A stretch of DNA of 64,000 bases from Streptomyces spectabilis (GTDB lineage: Bacteria > Actinomycetota > Actinomycetes > Streptomycetales > Streptomycetaceae), in the NCBI RefSeq assembly GCF_008704795.1, contig NZ_CP023690.1:8256501-8320500 (forward strand). Reading direction: 5' to 3'. Position numbers and translations under genes: made by a program. Under the pieces are notes generated by a model that saw only the letters and a list, made by a program, of their open reading frames with translations, had not been told where the DNA came from and searched no databases. This document shows, in pieces, positions 20,251-31,800 of the stretch (position 1 is its first letter; each line of letters begins with the position of its first letter).

Positions 20251-23200
20251 GTGGCTGACGAGGTACAACTCCGCGACTACCTCAAGAGGGCCATCGCCGA
20301 CGCCCGCGACGCCCGCAAGCGTCTGCGCGAGGTCGAGGACCAGGCGCGGGAGCCGATCGCGATCGTGTCGATGGCGTGCCGGTATCCGGGTGGTGTGTCG
20401 TCGCCGGACGAGCTGTGGAGGCTGGTGGCCGACGGCGTCGACGCGGTCTCCGACTTCCCGGACGACCGGGGCTGGGATCTGGAGGGGCTGTTCGACCCGG
20501 ATCCCGACCATGCCGGTACGTCGTACACGAGGCAGGGCGGTTTCCTGCGCGGGGCAGGTCTCTTCGACGCCGGGTTCTTCGGCATCTCACCGCGTGAGGC
20601 CCTCGCCATGGATCCGCAGCAGCGGCTGCTTCTTGAGACCTCGTGGGAGGCGCTTGAGCACGCGGGCATCGATCCGCTGTCGCTGAAGGGCACCGACGTC
20701 GGGGTGTTCTCCGGCGTTTCCAGTCAGGGCTACGGGGCCGGTGCCGGGGTGGTGACACCGGAGTCGGAGGGCTTCGCGGGCACGGGCGCGACACCCAGCG
20801 TGGCGTCGGGTCGGGTGTCGTACGTGTTCGGCTTCGAGGGTCCCGCGGTGACGGTGGACACGGCGTGCTCGTCCTCGCTGGTCGCGATCCATCTGGCCGC
20901 GCAGGCGCTGCGGCACGGCGACTGTTCGATGGCTCTGGCCGGTGGCGCGATGGTGATGGCCACGCCCGGCAACTTCGTGGCGTTCTCCCGGCAGCGGGGC
21001 CTGGCCACGGACGGGCGGTGCAAGGCGTTCGCGGACGGCGCCGACGGCATGGGCCTTGCCGAGGGCGCGGGCGTGGTCGTGCTCGAACGCCTCTCGATGG
21101 CCCGGGAGCGCGGCCACCGCGTCCTCGCGGTCCTCCGGGGCAGCGCGGTGAACCAGGACGGCGCCTCCAACGGCCTGACCGCCCCCAACGGTCCCTCGCA
21201 GCAGCGGGTGATCCGCCGGGCCCTGGCGAACGCGGGCCTCTCCCCGTCCGACGTGGACGCGGTGGAGGGCCACGGCACGGGAACGGCCCTGGGCGACCCC
21301 ATCGAGGCCCAGGCGCTCCTCGCCACATACGGGCGCGACAGGGACGCCCACCAACCCCTGTGGCTCGGCTCGTTGAAGTCGAACATCGGTCATACGCAGG
21401 CCGCCGCCGGCGTGGGCAGCGTGATCAAGATGGTGCAGGCGCTGCGGCACGGCGTCCTGCCGCCCACGCTCCACGTCCAGGAGCCCACGACCGAGGTCGA
21501 CTGGTCGACGGGCGCGGTCGAGCTCCTGACGGAGGCGCGCGCATGGCCGCGCGCCGCGCACCCACGCCGGGCTGGGGTGTCCTCGTTCGGTGTGAGCGGG
21601 ACCAACGCTCATCTGATCCTTGAGGAGGTGCCCGAGGAGCCGGTTTCGGAGGAGCCGGTGTGGGTGGGTGTGGCGCCGTTGGTGCTGTCGGCACGGAGCC
21701 GTGCGGCACTCTCGGGGCAGGCCGCGCGCCTCGCGGCGTACGTCGAGGCCACCGAGGGGGTGCCGTTGGCCGGTGTGGCCGGGGCGTTGGTGTCGGGCCG
21801 GGCGTTGCTGGACGATCGCGCGGTGGTGGTGGCGGGTTCGGCCGAGGACGCGCTCACCGGGCTGCGGGCGCTGGCGCGGGGCGAGAGCGTCCCGGACGTC
21901 GTGTCGGGGAGCGTCGCCGGTTCCGGTGACCCGGGCAAGGTGGTGTGGGTGTTCCCGGGTCAGGGTTCGCAGTGGGTGGGGATGGGCCGTGAGCTGCTCG
22001 ACTGCTCGCCGGTGTTCGCCGAGCGGGTGGGGGAGTGCGCGGCCGCTTTGGAGCGGTGGGTGGACTGGTCGCTGGTCGACGTACTGCGGGGTGAGGTCGA
22101 GCCCGAGTTGCTTGAGCGGGTGGATGTGGTGCAGCCCGCGAGTTTCGCGGTGATGGTGGGTCTGGCGGCGGTCTGGGCGTCGGTCGGGGTCGAAGCGGAC
22201 GCGGTGCTGGGGCATTCGCAGGGTGAGATTGCGGCGGCCTGTGTGGCGGGTGCGCTGTCCCTTGAGGACGCGGCTCGGGTGGTGGCGTTGCGCAGCCAGG
22301 CCATCGCGGCGCGGCTCGCTGGTCGTGGGGGCATGGCGTCGGTGGCGCTGAGCGAGGAGGAGGCGGCCGGTCGTCTGGGGCCCTGGTCGGACCGGGTCGA
22401 GGTCGCGGCCGTCAACGGGCCGTCGTCCGTGGTGGTCGCCGGTGATGCCCAGGCCTTGGACGAGGTCCTCCAGGTGCTCTCCGATGACGGCGTGCGGGTC
22501 CGGCGCGTGGCCGTGGACTACGCCTCGCACACCCGCCACGTCGAGGACATCCGCGACGCCCTTGCCGAAGCCCTGGCCGGGGTCAACCCGAAAGCCCCGG
22601 TGGTGCCGTTCTACTCCACCGTCACCGGTGGTTGGGTGGAGGACGCCGGGATGCTGGACGCCCGGTATTGGTACCGCAACCTCCGGGGCCAGGTGCGGTT
22701 CGGCCCGGCCGTGGCCGAGCTGCTCGCGCAGGGCCATGGCGTGTTCGTGGAGGTCAGCGCCCACCCCGTACTGGTCCAGCCCGTCACCGAAATCGTCGAC
22801 GGGACGGACACCGCCACCGAAGTGGTGGTCGCGGGCACGCTGCGGCGTGAGGAGGGCGGCCTGCGGCGGCTGCTGACCTCGATGGCGGAGCTGTTCGTGC
22901 GGGGTGTGGCCGTGGACTGGGCGGCCGTGCTGCCCGCCGGGGCCGGAGCCGGGGCCGGGGCTGGGACCGCGCGTGTGGAGTTGCCGACGTACGCCTTCGA
23001 CCACCACCACTACTGGCTCAAGCCGGACGAGACAGCAACCGACGCGGCCTCGCTGGGGCAGACGGCGGCCGATCATCCCCTCCTTGGCGCGGTGGTGCGG
23101 CTGCCGCACGCCGACGGCCTGGTCTTCACGTCCCGCCTTTCGCTCCGCTCCCACCCCTGGCTCGCCGATCACGCCGTCGGGGATACGGTCATCTTTCCCG

Positions 23201-25830
23201 GTACGGGACTCGTGGAGCTGGCGGTGCGAGCCGGGGACGAGACCGGGTGCGGGACTCTGGAAGAGCTGGTGGTCGAGGCGCCGCTGGTGGTGCCCGAGCA
23301 CGGCGGCGTACGGGTGCAGGTCGCGGTGGGCGCACCGGGAGAGACCGGCGCGCGCACACTCGAAGTGCACTCCCAACACGAGGGCGACGCCGGCGCCGAC
23401 ACATGGACACGGCATGCCACCGGACTCCTGACGGCATCGCAAGCGACACCCCTGCCGGGGGAGGAGCAGGGGTACGACTTCGCCGCCTGGCCGCCGCCCG
23501 GCGCGCGGAAGGTCGAGGTGGAGCCGGGCGGCTTCTACGACGGCCTGGCCGCACGCGGTTTCGGCTACGGTCCCGCGTTCCAGGGCGTGCGGGCAGCGTG
23601 GCGGCGCGGCGACGAGGTGTTCGCGGAGGTCGGGCTGGCGGAGGAGCAGCGTAAGGAGGCGGGCCGGTACGGCATCCACCCCGCGCTCCTGGACGCGGCC
23701 CTTCAGGTCGGGACGTTCGCCGCCGCGGCGGACCCGACGGCGGAGGACTCCGGGCAACCGACCCTCGCGTTCGCGTGGAACGGCCTGGTGCTGCACGCCG
23801 CCGGTGCCGCGGCGCTGCGCGTACGGGTCGCCCCGTGCGGCTCCGACGCGCTGTCCGTGCAAGCCGCCGACGAGACCGGTGGCTTGGTGGTGACGCTGGA
23901 CTCGCTGGTGTCCCGGCCGGTGTCGGCGGAGCAGTTGGGGGCGGCGACGGAGGCCACGGTCGCCAACTCGCTCTTCCACGTGGACTGGACCGAGCTGCCC
24001 CCGGCCCCGGTGGGGGAGCCCGCGCCGACGTGGAAGACCGTGGCCACCGCGGAGGAGGTGGTGGCCCTGGCCGGAAGCGCCGACGTCCCGGTGGTGGGCG
24101 TCTTGGAGGTTGTCGGTGGCGATGAGGTGGACGCGGTACTGGCCCTGACCACCCGGGTGTTGGGGGTGGTGCAGGCGTGGTTGGCGGAGGCGGATCTTGA
24201 GGAGTCGCGGTTGGTGGTGGTGACGCGGGGTGCGGTGGCTGCGGGCGGTGGAGCGGTGACCGACCCGGCGGGAGCGGCGGTGTGGGGTCTGGTGCGTGCC
24301 GCGCAGTCCGAGAACCCGGACCGGATCGTCCTGGTGGATACCGACCCCACGGAGGACGGCGTTCCGGGCGCGGTCCTGGGCGCGGTCCTGGCCAGCGGCG
24401 AGCCCCAGATCGCCGTGCGCGGGGCGACTCTCTCCGTGCCTCGGCTCGCCCGCGTGCCGGATCGAGTGCCGGACAGGGCGCCGGTGTTCGGGCCGGAGGG
24501 TACCGTCCTGGTCTCGGGTGGCGGGTCGTTGGGCGCGCTGGTGGCCCGCCATCTCGTCACCCGGCACGGGGTGCGCAGCTTGGTGCTTGCCAGTCGGCGG
24601 GGTGTGGAAGCGGACGGCGTGCCGGAGTTGGTGGCCGAGCTGACCGGGTTGGGCGCGGCGGTGTCGGTCGTCGCGTGTGACGTCTCCGACCGTGAGCAGG
24701 TGAAGGCCCTGTTGGGGTCCGTACCGGAGGGGCACGAGCACCGGTTGACGGGTGTCGTCCACACGGCGGGTGTGTTCGATGCCGGTGTGGTCGGGGCGTT
24801 GACTCCGGAGCGGCTGAAGGGGGTGTTCGCGCCGAAGGTGGAGGCGGTGCGGCATCTCGACGAGCTGACGCGCGGCCTGGATCTGAAGGCGTTCGTCGTC
24901 TATTCGTCGGCGTCGTCCGTGTTCATGGGGGCGGGCAGTGGTGGTTACGCGGCGGCGAACGCGTTCCTGGACGGGCTGATGGCGCACCGGAGGGCGGCGG
25001 GTCTGCCCGGCCTCTCGCTGGCCTGGGGTACCTGGGAGCACGCCACCCACATGACCACCCACCTCAGCACGGCCGACCAGGAGCGGATGAGCCGGCGCGC
25101 GAACCGTACCGGTGTCGTGGGGATCAAGCCCGCCGAAGGCATGGAGCTGTTCGACGCCGCCGTGGCGTCCGGGCGGGCGCTGCTCGTGCCGGTCAAGCTG
25201 GACCTCCAGGGCGTACGGGCCGGTGCTGCGGGCGGCGGCGGGGTACCGGCCCTGCTGCGTGGCCTCGTGCCCGCGGCCCGGCAGCAGGCGCGGGCGACGT
25301 CCGCGAGCGAGGGCGAGCTGGTCCGCCGCCTGGCCGGGCTCGCCGAGGCGGAGCAGGAGGCCCTGCTGCTCGACCTGGTGCGTACGCAGGCCGCCGTCGT
25401 GCTCGGGCACAGCGGGCCGGGCGGCGTACGGGCGGACACGGCGTTCAAGGACGTCGGATTCGACTCGCTCACCTCGGTGGAGCTGCGCAATCGGCTGCGC
25501 GAGGCGACCGGCCTGAAGCTGCCCGCCACGCTCGTCTTCGACCAGCCGAACCCGCTGGTCCTCGCCCGCCATCTGCGCGACGAACTGGGCGTCGGCGACG
25601 ACGTGCTCGCCCGCGTGCACGCGGGCATCGAGGACGTGGAGGCGCTGATCGGTGGGCTGCCCCTCGACGCGGCCATGAAGTCCGCTGTCGCGCTCCGCCT
25701 TCAGGGCCTGGTGGCCAGGTGCAACGGAGTGCTCGGGCAGCCGGACGCCGCCACGGTCGCGGACCAGCTGGAATCCGCCTCGGCCGACGAAGTCCTCGAC
25801 TTCATCGACGACGAACTGGGGCTTGTCTGA
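20251..25830 (+). CDS. Type I modular PKS, single module (rifamycin module 8 equivalent)
   Basis: 1859 residues from GTG 20251, with GGGAGC upstream and an N-terminal docking helix rich in Arg/Lys/Asp just before the KS. Domains: KS (Cys codon 20866), AT (GHSQG, YASH: methylmalonyl-CoA), DH with [10 protein letters not shown] (Gly to Asp, probably impaired), KR (SGGGSLG loop, FDA, SxxxY region GSGGY), ACP (Ser 25465) and a C-terminal docking region. A one-module protein just before a bimodular terminal protein is the arrangement of RifD in rifamycin synthesis. The expected product is a hydroxyl at that carbon, that is, KR without dehydration. The first 281 bp of its KS are identical to the preceding module's KS. 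Confidence 0.95.
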   Translation: MADEVQLRDYLKRAIADARDARKRLREVEDQAREPIAIVSMACRYPGGVSSPDELWRLVADGVDAVSDFPDDRGWDLEGLFDPDPDHAGTSYTRQGGFLRGAGLFDAGFFGISPREALAMDPQQRLLLETSWEALEHAGIDPLSLKGTDVGVFSGVSSQGYGAGAGVVTPESEGFAGTGATPSVASGRVSYVFGFEGPAVTVDTACSSSLVAIHLAAQALRHGDCSMALAGGAMVMATPGNFVAFSRQRGLATDGRCKAFADGADGMGLAEGAGVVVLERLSMARERGHRVLAVLRGSAVNQDGASNGLTAPNGPSQQRVIRRALANAGLSPSDVDAVEGHGTGTALGDPIEAQALLATYGRDRDAHQPLWLGSLKSNIGHTQAAAGVGSVIKMVQALRHGVLPPTLHVQEPTTEVDWSTGAVELLTEARAWPRAAHPRRAGVSSFGVSGTNAHLILEEVPEEPVSEEPVWVGVAPLVLSARSRAALSGQAARLAAYVEATEGVPLAGVAGALVSGRALLDDRAVVVAGSAEDALTGLRALARGESVPDVVSGSVAGSGDPGKVVWVFPGQGSQWVGMGRELLDCSPVFAERVGECAAALERWVDWSLVDVLRGEVEPELLERVDVVQPASFAVMVGLAAVWASVGVEADAVLGHSQGEIAAACVAGALSLEDAARVVALRSQAIAARLAGRGGMASVALSEEEAAGRLGPWSDRVEVAAVNGPSSVVVAGDAQALDEVLQVLSDDGVRVRRVAVDYASHTRHVEDIRDALAEALAGVNPKAPVVPFYSTVTGGWVEDAGMLDARYWYRNLRGQVRFGPAVAELLAQGHGVFVEVSAHPVLVQPVTEIVDGTDTATEVVVAGTLRREEGGLRRLLTSMAELFVRGVAVDWAAVLPAGAGAGAGAGTARVELPTYAFDHHHYWLKPDETATDAASLGQTAADHPLLGAVVRLPHADGLVFTSRLSLRSHPWLADHAVGDTVIFPGTGLVELAVRAGDETGCGTLEELVVEAPLVVPEHGGVRVQVAVGAPGETGARTLEVHSQHEGDAGADTWTRHATGLLTASQATPLPGEEQGYDFAAWPPPGARKVEVEPGGFYDGLAARGFGYGPAFQGVRAAWRRGDEVFAEVGLAEEQRKEAGRYGIHPALLDAALQVGTFAAAADPTAEDSGQPTLAFAWNGLVLHAAGAAALRVRVAPCGSDALSVQAADETGGLVVTLDSLVSRPVSAEQLGAATEATVANSLFHVDWTELPPAPVGEPAPTWKTVATAEEVVALAGSADVPVVGVLEVVGGDEVDAVLALTTRVLGVVQAWLAEADLEESRLVVVTRGAVAAGGGAVTDPAGAAVWGLVRAAQSENPDRIVLVDTDPTEDGVPGAVLGAVLASGEPQIAVRGATLSVPRLARVPDRVPDRAPVFGPEGTVLVSGGGSLGALVARHLVTRHGVRSLVLASRRGVEADGVPELVAELTGLGAAVSVVACDVSDREQVKALLGSVPEGHEHRLTGVVHTAGVFDAGVVGALTPERLKGVFAPKVEAVRHLDELTRGLDLKAFVVYSSASSVFMGAGSGGYAAANAFLDGLMAHRRAAGLPGLSLAWGTWEHATHMTTHLSTADQERMSRRANRTGVVGIKPAEGMELFDAAVASGRALLVPVKLDLQGVRAGAAGGGGVPALLRGLVPAARQQARATSASEGELVRRLAGLAEAEQEALLLDLVRTQAAVVLGHSGPGGVRADTAFKDVGFDSLTSVELRNRLREATGLKLPATLVFDQPNPLVLARHLRDELGVGDDVLARVHAGIEDVEALIGGLPLDAAMKSAVALRLQGLVARCNGVLGQPDAATVADQLESASADEVLDFIDDELGLV

Positions 25831-25882
25831 GCCCGGGTTCGAGGCTCCGAGGCGCCATCCAACCTTCGTGAGGACTGAACAC

Positions 25883-28800
25883 ATGGCCACGGACGAAAAG
25901 CTCCTCAAGTACCTCAAGCGCGTCACGACGGAACTGCACCAGCTGCGGAAACAGGGATCGGCGCACGCGGGCGAGCCGGTGGCGATCGTGGGGATGGCCT
26001 GTCGGCTGCCGGGCGGGGTGACGGGCCCCGAGGATCTATGGCGCCTGGTGTCCGAGGGACGCGACGCGGTGTCGGGCTTCCCCGACGACCGGGGCTGGGA
26101 GTTGGAGGGGTTGTTCGACCCGGACCCCGACAACCCGGGTACGTCCTACACCGACCAGGGTGGCTTCCTGCGCGGGGCGGGGCTCTTCGACGCCGGGTTC
26201 TTCGGCATCTCGCCGCGTGAGGCCCTTGCGATGGATCCGCAGCAGCGGCTGCTTCTTGAGACCTCGTGGGAGGCGCTTGAGCACGCGGGTATCGATCCGC
26301 TGTCGCTGAAGGGCACCGACGTCGGGGTGTTCTCCGGAGTGTCCAGCCAGGGCTACGGCGCCGGTGCCGGGGTCGTCGCCCCGGAGCTGGAGAGCTTCAC
26401 CGGCACGGGCGTCGCGGGCAGCGTCGCGTCGGGCCGGGTGTCGTACGTGTTCGGTTTCGAGGGGCCCGCGGTGACGGTGGACACGGCGTGCTCCTCCTCG
26501 CTGGTCGCGATCCACCTGGCCGCGCAGGCGCTGCGGCAGGGCGAGTGCTCGATGGCCCTCGCCGGAGGCGCGATGGTCATGTCGACGCCCGGCACCTTCG
26601 TGGCGTTCTCCCGGCAACGCGGCATGGCCTCCGACGGCCGGTGCAAGGCGTACGCCGAAGGCGCCGACGGCATGGGACTCGCCGAGGGCGCGGGCGTCGT
26701 GGCCCTGGAGCGCCTCTCGGTCGCTCGGGAGCGCGGCCACCGCGTCCTGGCGGTCATCCGCGGCAGCGCGGTGAACCAGGACGGCGCCTCCAACGGCCTC
26801 ACCGCCCCCAACGGCCCCTCGCAGGAGCGGGTGATCCGCCGGGCCCTCGCCGGGGCCGGACTGGTCTCGGCGGACGTCGACGTCGTGGAGGGCCACGGCA
26901 CCGGCACGGCCCTGGGCGACCCGATCGAGGCCCAGGCACTCCTCGCGACGTACGGGCAGGGACGGAACCCGCAACAGCCCCTGTGGCTCGGCTCCTTGAA
27001 GTCCAACATCGGGCACACCCAGGCCGCCGCCGGGGTGGCAAGCGTCATCAAGATGGTGCAGGCGCTGCGGCACGGCATCATGCCTCCCACGCTCCACGTC
27101 CAGGAGCCCACCACCGAGGTCGACTGGTCGACGGGCGCGGTCGAGCTGCTGGCCGAGGCCAGGGACTGGCGGCGCGACGACCGCCCGCGCCGGGCCGGGA
27201 TCTCCTCGTTCGGGATCAGTGGAACCAACGCCCATCTGATCCTGGAGGAAGCACCCGCCGACGCGACCGGGCCGGTCCCGGCGCAGCGCGTGGAGCCCGG
27301 GGGCGCGGTGCCGCTGGTCGTCTCGGCGAGCAGCGCCGGGGCACTGGCGGGCCAGGCCGCGCGCCTCGCCGCGTACGGGGAGACCCGGTGGCCCGACGCC
27401 GACGGCCCGCCCCTGGCGGGTGTCGCCGGGGCACTCCTGTCGGACCGGGCCCTGCTCGACGAGCGTGCCGTGGTGGTCGCCCGCACCCACGAGGAGGCGC
27501 TGGCAGGGCTCGGCGCGCTCGCGCGGGGCGAGAGCGCCGCCGGTGTGGTGTCCGGCCGGGTCGCCGGTTCGGGCGTGCCGGGCAAGGTCGTGTGGGTGTT
27601 CCCCGGGCAGGGCTCGCAGCGGGTGGGCACGGGACGCGAACTGTACGACCGGCACCCGCTGTTCGCGGAGGCCTTCGACGAGGCCTGCGCGCACCTGGAC
27701 GCGTGCCTCGCCGGCCGGGTCGACCATCCGGTGCGCGACGTCGTCCTCGGCACGGTGGCGGGCAGCGCCGACCTGCTGAACCAGACGGTGTTCACCCAGG
27801 CGGGCCTCTTCGCCGTCGAGAGCGCCCTCGCCCGCCTCGTGGAGTCCTGGGGCGTACGCCCGGACGCGGTGATCGGCCACTCGATCGGCGAGGTCACCGC
27901 CGCGTACGTCGCGGGCGCGCTGACACTGCCGGACGCGGCCCGCCTCGTCGCGGCCAGGGGGCGGCTCATGCAGGCGCTGCCGCCGGGCGGCGCCATGGTC
28001 GCGGTGGTCGCGAGCGAGGAGGAGGCCGCCGCGCTCCTGGGCGAGGGCGTGGAGGTCGCGGCCGTCAACGGCCCGTCCGCCCTCGTGCTCACCGGCGACG
28101 AGGACGCCGTCCTCGCCGCGGCGGGCCTGCTGCGGGAACGGGGGCACAAGACGAAGCGCCTCACGGTCTCGCACGCGTTCCACTCGTCGCGGATGGAGCC
28201 CATGCTGGCCGACTTCACCGCCGAGCTGGCCGATGTGGCGTGGCGGCGGCCCGCGATCCCGGTGATCTCGAACGTGACCGGGCGGCTCGCCGAGCCCGGC
28301 CAACTCGCCGATCCCCGGTACTGGGCCGAGCACGTGCGCAGCCCGGTGCGGTTCGCCGAGGGCATCGCCGCCGCCGTGGAGTTCGGCGGCGCGCTGTTCG
28401 TGGAACTGGGCCCTGGCGCGGCCCTGACCGGCCTGGTCGAGGAGACGGCCACCGCCACCACCAGGGTGACCTGCGTCGCGGCCCTGCGCGACGGGCGCCC
28501 CGAGGAGCGGACGCTCCTCACCTCGCTGGCCGAGCTGTTCGTGCGCGGCGTGGCCGTGGACTGGGCGCGCCTGCTGCCCGCCGGAGCCACGTCCGCGCAC
28601 CTCGACCTGCCGACGTACGCCTTCGACCACCGGCACTACTGGCTACAGCCCGGAGAGTCGGCCACGGACGCCGTGTCGCTGGGGCAGACGGCGGCGGAGC
28701 ATCCGCTGCTCGGCGCGGTGGTGCGGCTGCCGCAGTCCGACGGCCTCGTCCTCACCTCACGGCTCTCGCTCCGCTCACATCCGTGGCTCGCCGACCACAC

Positions 28801-31800
28801 GGTCGGTGGCGTGGTACTCCTCCCGGGCACCGGCCTCGTGGAACTCGCGGTGCGCGCCGGTGACGAAGCCGGGTGCGGGGCCCTCGAAGAACTCGTGGTC
28901 GAGGCGCCCCTGGTGGTGCCCGCGCGCGGCGCGGCGCGGGTGCAGGTAGCAGTGGGCGCACCCGGTACGACGGGCGCTCGCCCGGTCGAGGTCTACTCCC
29001 AGCGCGAGGACGACGACGCCGCCGACACCTGGACGCGACACGCCACCGGCCTCCTGTCGGCCACCGCCCCGACCCAGGACCACCACGGCTTCGACTTCGC
29101 CGCCTGGCCGCCGCGCGGAGCACAGCCGATGGACGTGCGCCCCGGCGACTTCTACGACGGACTGACCGAACGCGGCTACGGCTACGGACCGGCCTTCCGC
29201 GGCCTGCGAGCGGTATGGCGGCGCGGCGAGGAGCTCTTCGCGGAGGTCGCCCTGCCCGAGGAGCAGCGCAAGGACGCCGACAGGTTCGGCATCCACCCCG
29301 CGCTCCTGGACGCGGCCCTGCACGCCGGGATGCTCGCCGCCACCGCGGACACGGCCGCGAAGGGCCCAGACCAGCCCGTGCTGCCGTTCGCGTGGAACGG
29401 CCTGGTGCTGCACGCCGCCGGTGCCGCGACACTCCGCGTACGCCTGACGCCCGGCGGGCCCGGTGCCGTGTCCCTCACGGCGGCGGACGAGACCGGTGGC
29501 CTGGTCGTGACGATGGACTCGCTGGTGTCACGGCCGGTGTCCGCCGGGCAGTTGGAGAGCGCGGCGGACGCGGCGGTCACCGACGCGCTGTTCGCCGTGG
29601 AGTGGACCGAGCTGCCCCTGGCGCGGGGGGACGCGCCGACCTGGGCCCCGGTGGCCACCGCCGACGACGTGGCGGCCCTCGCCGGGAGCGCCGAGCCGTC
29701 GACGGTGGCCGTCCTGGAAGCCGTGGGCGGTACGGGCGCCGACGCGGCGCTCGCCGTGACCTCCCGGGTCCTGGGCGTCGTACAGGCGTGGCTGGCCACG
29801 GCCGGGCTTGAGGAGTCGCGTCTGGTGGTGGTGACCCGGGGTGCGGTGCCTGCGGGCGGCGGTGCGGTGACCGACCCGGCGGGTGCGGCGGTGTGGGGTC
29901 TGGTGCGTGCCGCGCAGGCGGAGAACCCGGACCGGTTCCTCCTCCTGGACGCCGACCCCGCGGCCGAAGGCACGCCGGACGCGGCCTTGGGAGCGGCACT
30001 CGCCGACGGAGCCCCAGAGGTCGCGGTGCGTGGGGGGACTCTCTCCGTGCCCAGGCTCGCTCGTGTCTCGGCTGGGGTGGCGGGGGCGGGGAACGTATTC
30101 GGTGCTGGAAAGAGCGTTCTACTTACTGGTGGAACAGGTTCCCTGGGGGGCCTGGTGGCCCGCCATCTGGTCGTGCGGCATGGCGTACGGCATCTGGTGC
30201 TCGCCGGTCGCCGGGGCGCCGATGCCGAGGGTGTGGCCGGGCTGGTGGCCGAACTCGCCGAGCAGGGCGCGACGGTGTCGGTGGTGGCGTGTGACGTCTC
30301 CGACCGCGACCAGGTGAAGGCCCTGCTGACATCGGTCCCGGACGAGCACCCTCTGACAGGCGTCGTCCACACCGCAGGGGTGCTGGACGACGGGGTGATC
30401 GGAGCGCTGACTCCGGAGCGCTTTGAGCGGGTGTTCGCGCCGAAGGTGGACGCGGTGCGCCATCTCGACGAGCTGACCCGTGAACTGGGCCTGGACCTGG
30501 ACGCGTTCATCGTCTACTCCTCCGCGTCAGGGGTCTTCGGATCGGCAGGTCAGGGCAACTACGCGGCGGCGAACGCCTACCTCGACGGGCTGATGGCCCA
30601 CCGAAGGGCCGCCGGTCTGCCCGGCCTCTCGTTGGCCTGGGGTCTGTGGGAGCAGACCGCGGGCATGACCGCGCACCTGGACGAGGTGGACCAGGCACGC
30701 GCGAACCGTGGCGGCGTGCTGGCCATCACGCCCGCCGAAGGCATGGAGCTGTTCGACGCCGCGGCGGCGTCCGGGCACGCCCTGTTGGTCCCGATCAAGC
30801 TGGACCTGCGGGCGGCGCGCGCCGGTGCGGCATCCGGCGGGGCGGTTCCCCACCTGCTGCGCGGCCTCGTACGGACGGGTCGGCAGCAGGCGCGGGCCGC
30901 CTCCTCCGGCGGCGGCGAACTGACCCGCCGCCTGGCCGGACTCACCGAGGCGGAGCAGGATGCCCTGCTGCTGGACCTGGTCCGCACCCAGGCCGCGGTC
31001 GTGCTCGGGCACACCGGCCCCGGGGGCGTGCGACCGGACACGGCGTTCAACGAAGCCGGTTTCGACTCGCTCACCTCGGTGGAACTGCGCAACCGGCTGC
31101 GGGAGGCGACCGCGCTCAAGGTCCCCGCCACCCTCGTCTTCGACTACCCGACCCCGGAAGCGCTCGCCCGCTACCTGCGCGAGGAATTGGCCGAGACGGC
31201 GGACGGAGCCGTCGCCTCCGCCGCGCCCGTCGTCGTGGATCCTGATGAGCCGATTGCGATCGTGGGGATGGCGTGCCGTCTTCCGGGTGGGGTGGTGGAC
31301 CCGGAGGGTTTGTGGCGGTTGGTGTGTGAGGGTCGTGAGGGTATGTCGGGGTTTCCTGAGGACCGGGGCTGGGACTTGGAGGGCTTGTTCGACTCGGACC
31401 CTGCCAACGCCGGTACGTCATACGCCAGTCAGGGCGGCTTCCTCCAGGGGGCGGGGCTCTTCGACGCCGGGTTCTTCGGCATCTCACCGCGCGAGGCCCT
31501 TGCCATGGACCCGCAGCAACGGCTGCTCCTGGAGACCTCGTGGGAGGCGCTTGAGCAGGCGGGCATCGATCCGCTGTCGCTGAAGGGAACGGACGTCGGG
31601 GTGTTCTCCGGCGTTTCCACCCAGGGCTATGGGATGGGCGCGGCCGCACAGGACGTGGAGGGCTATACGGGCACCGGATCGGCGCCGAGTGTGGCGTCGG
31701 GCCGGGTGTCGTACGCCTTCGGTTTCGAGGGTCCTGCGGTGACGGTGGACACGGCGTGCTCGTCGTCGCTGGTGGCGATGCACCTGGCAGCGCAGGCGCT

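Noticed and set aside
20587..26133. Very long open frames on the minus strand opposite the PKS genes
   Set aside because: They are antisense shadows of GC-rich coding DNA: Arg/His/Gln-rich, no ribosome sites, no known fold.
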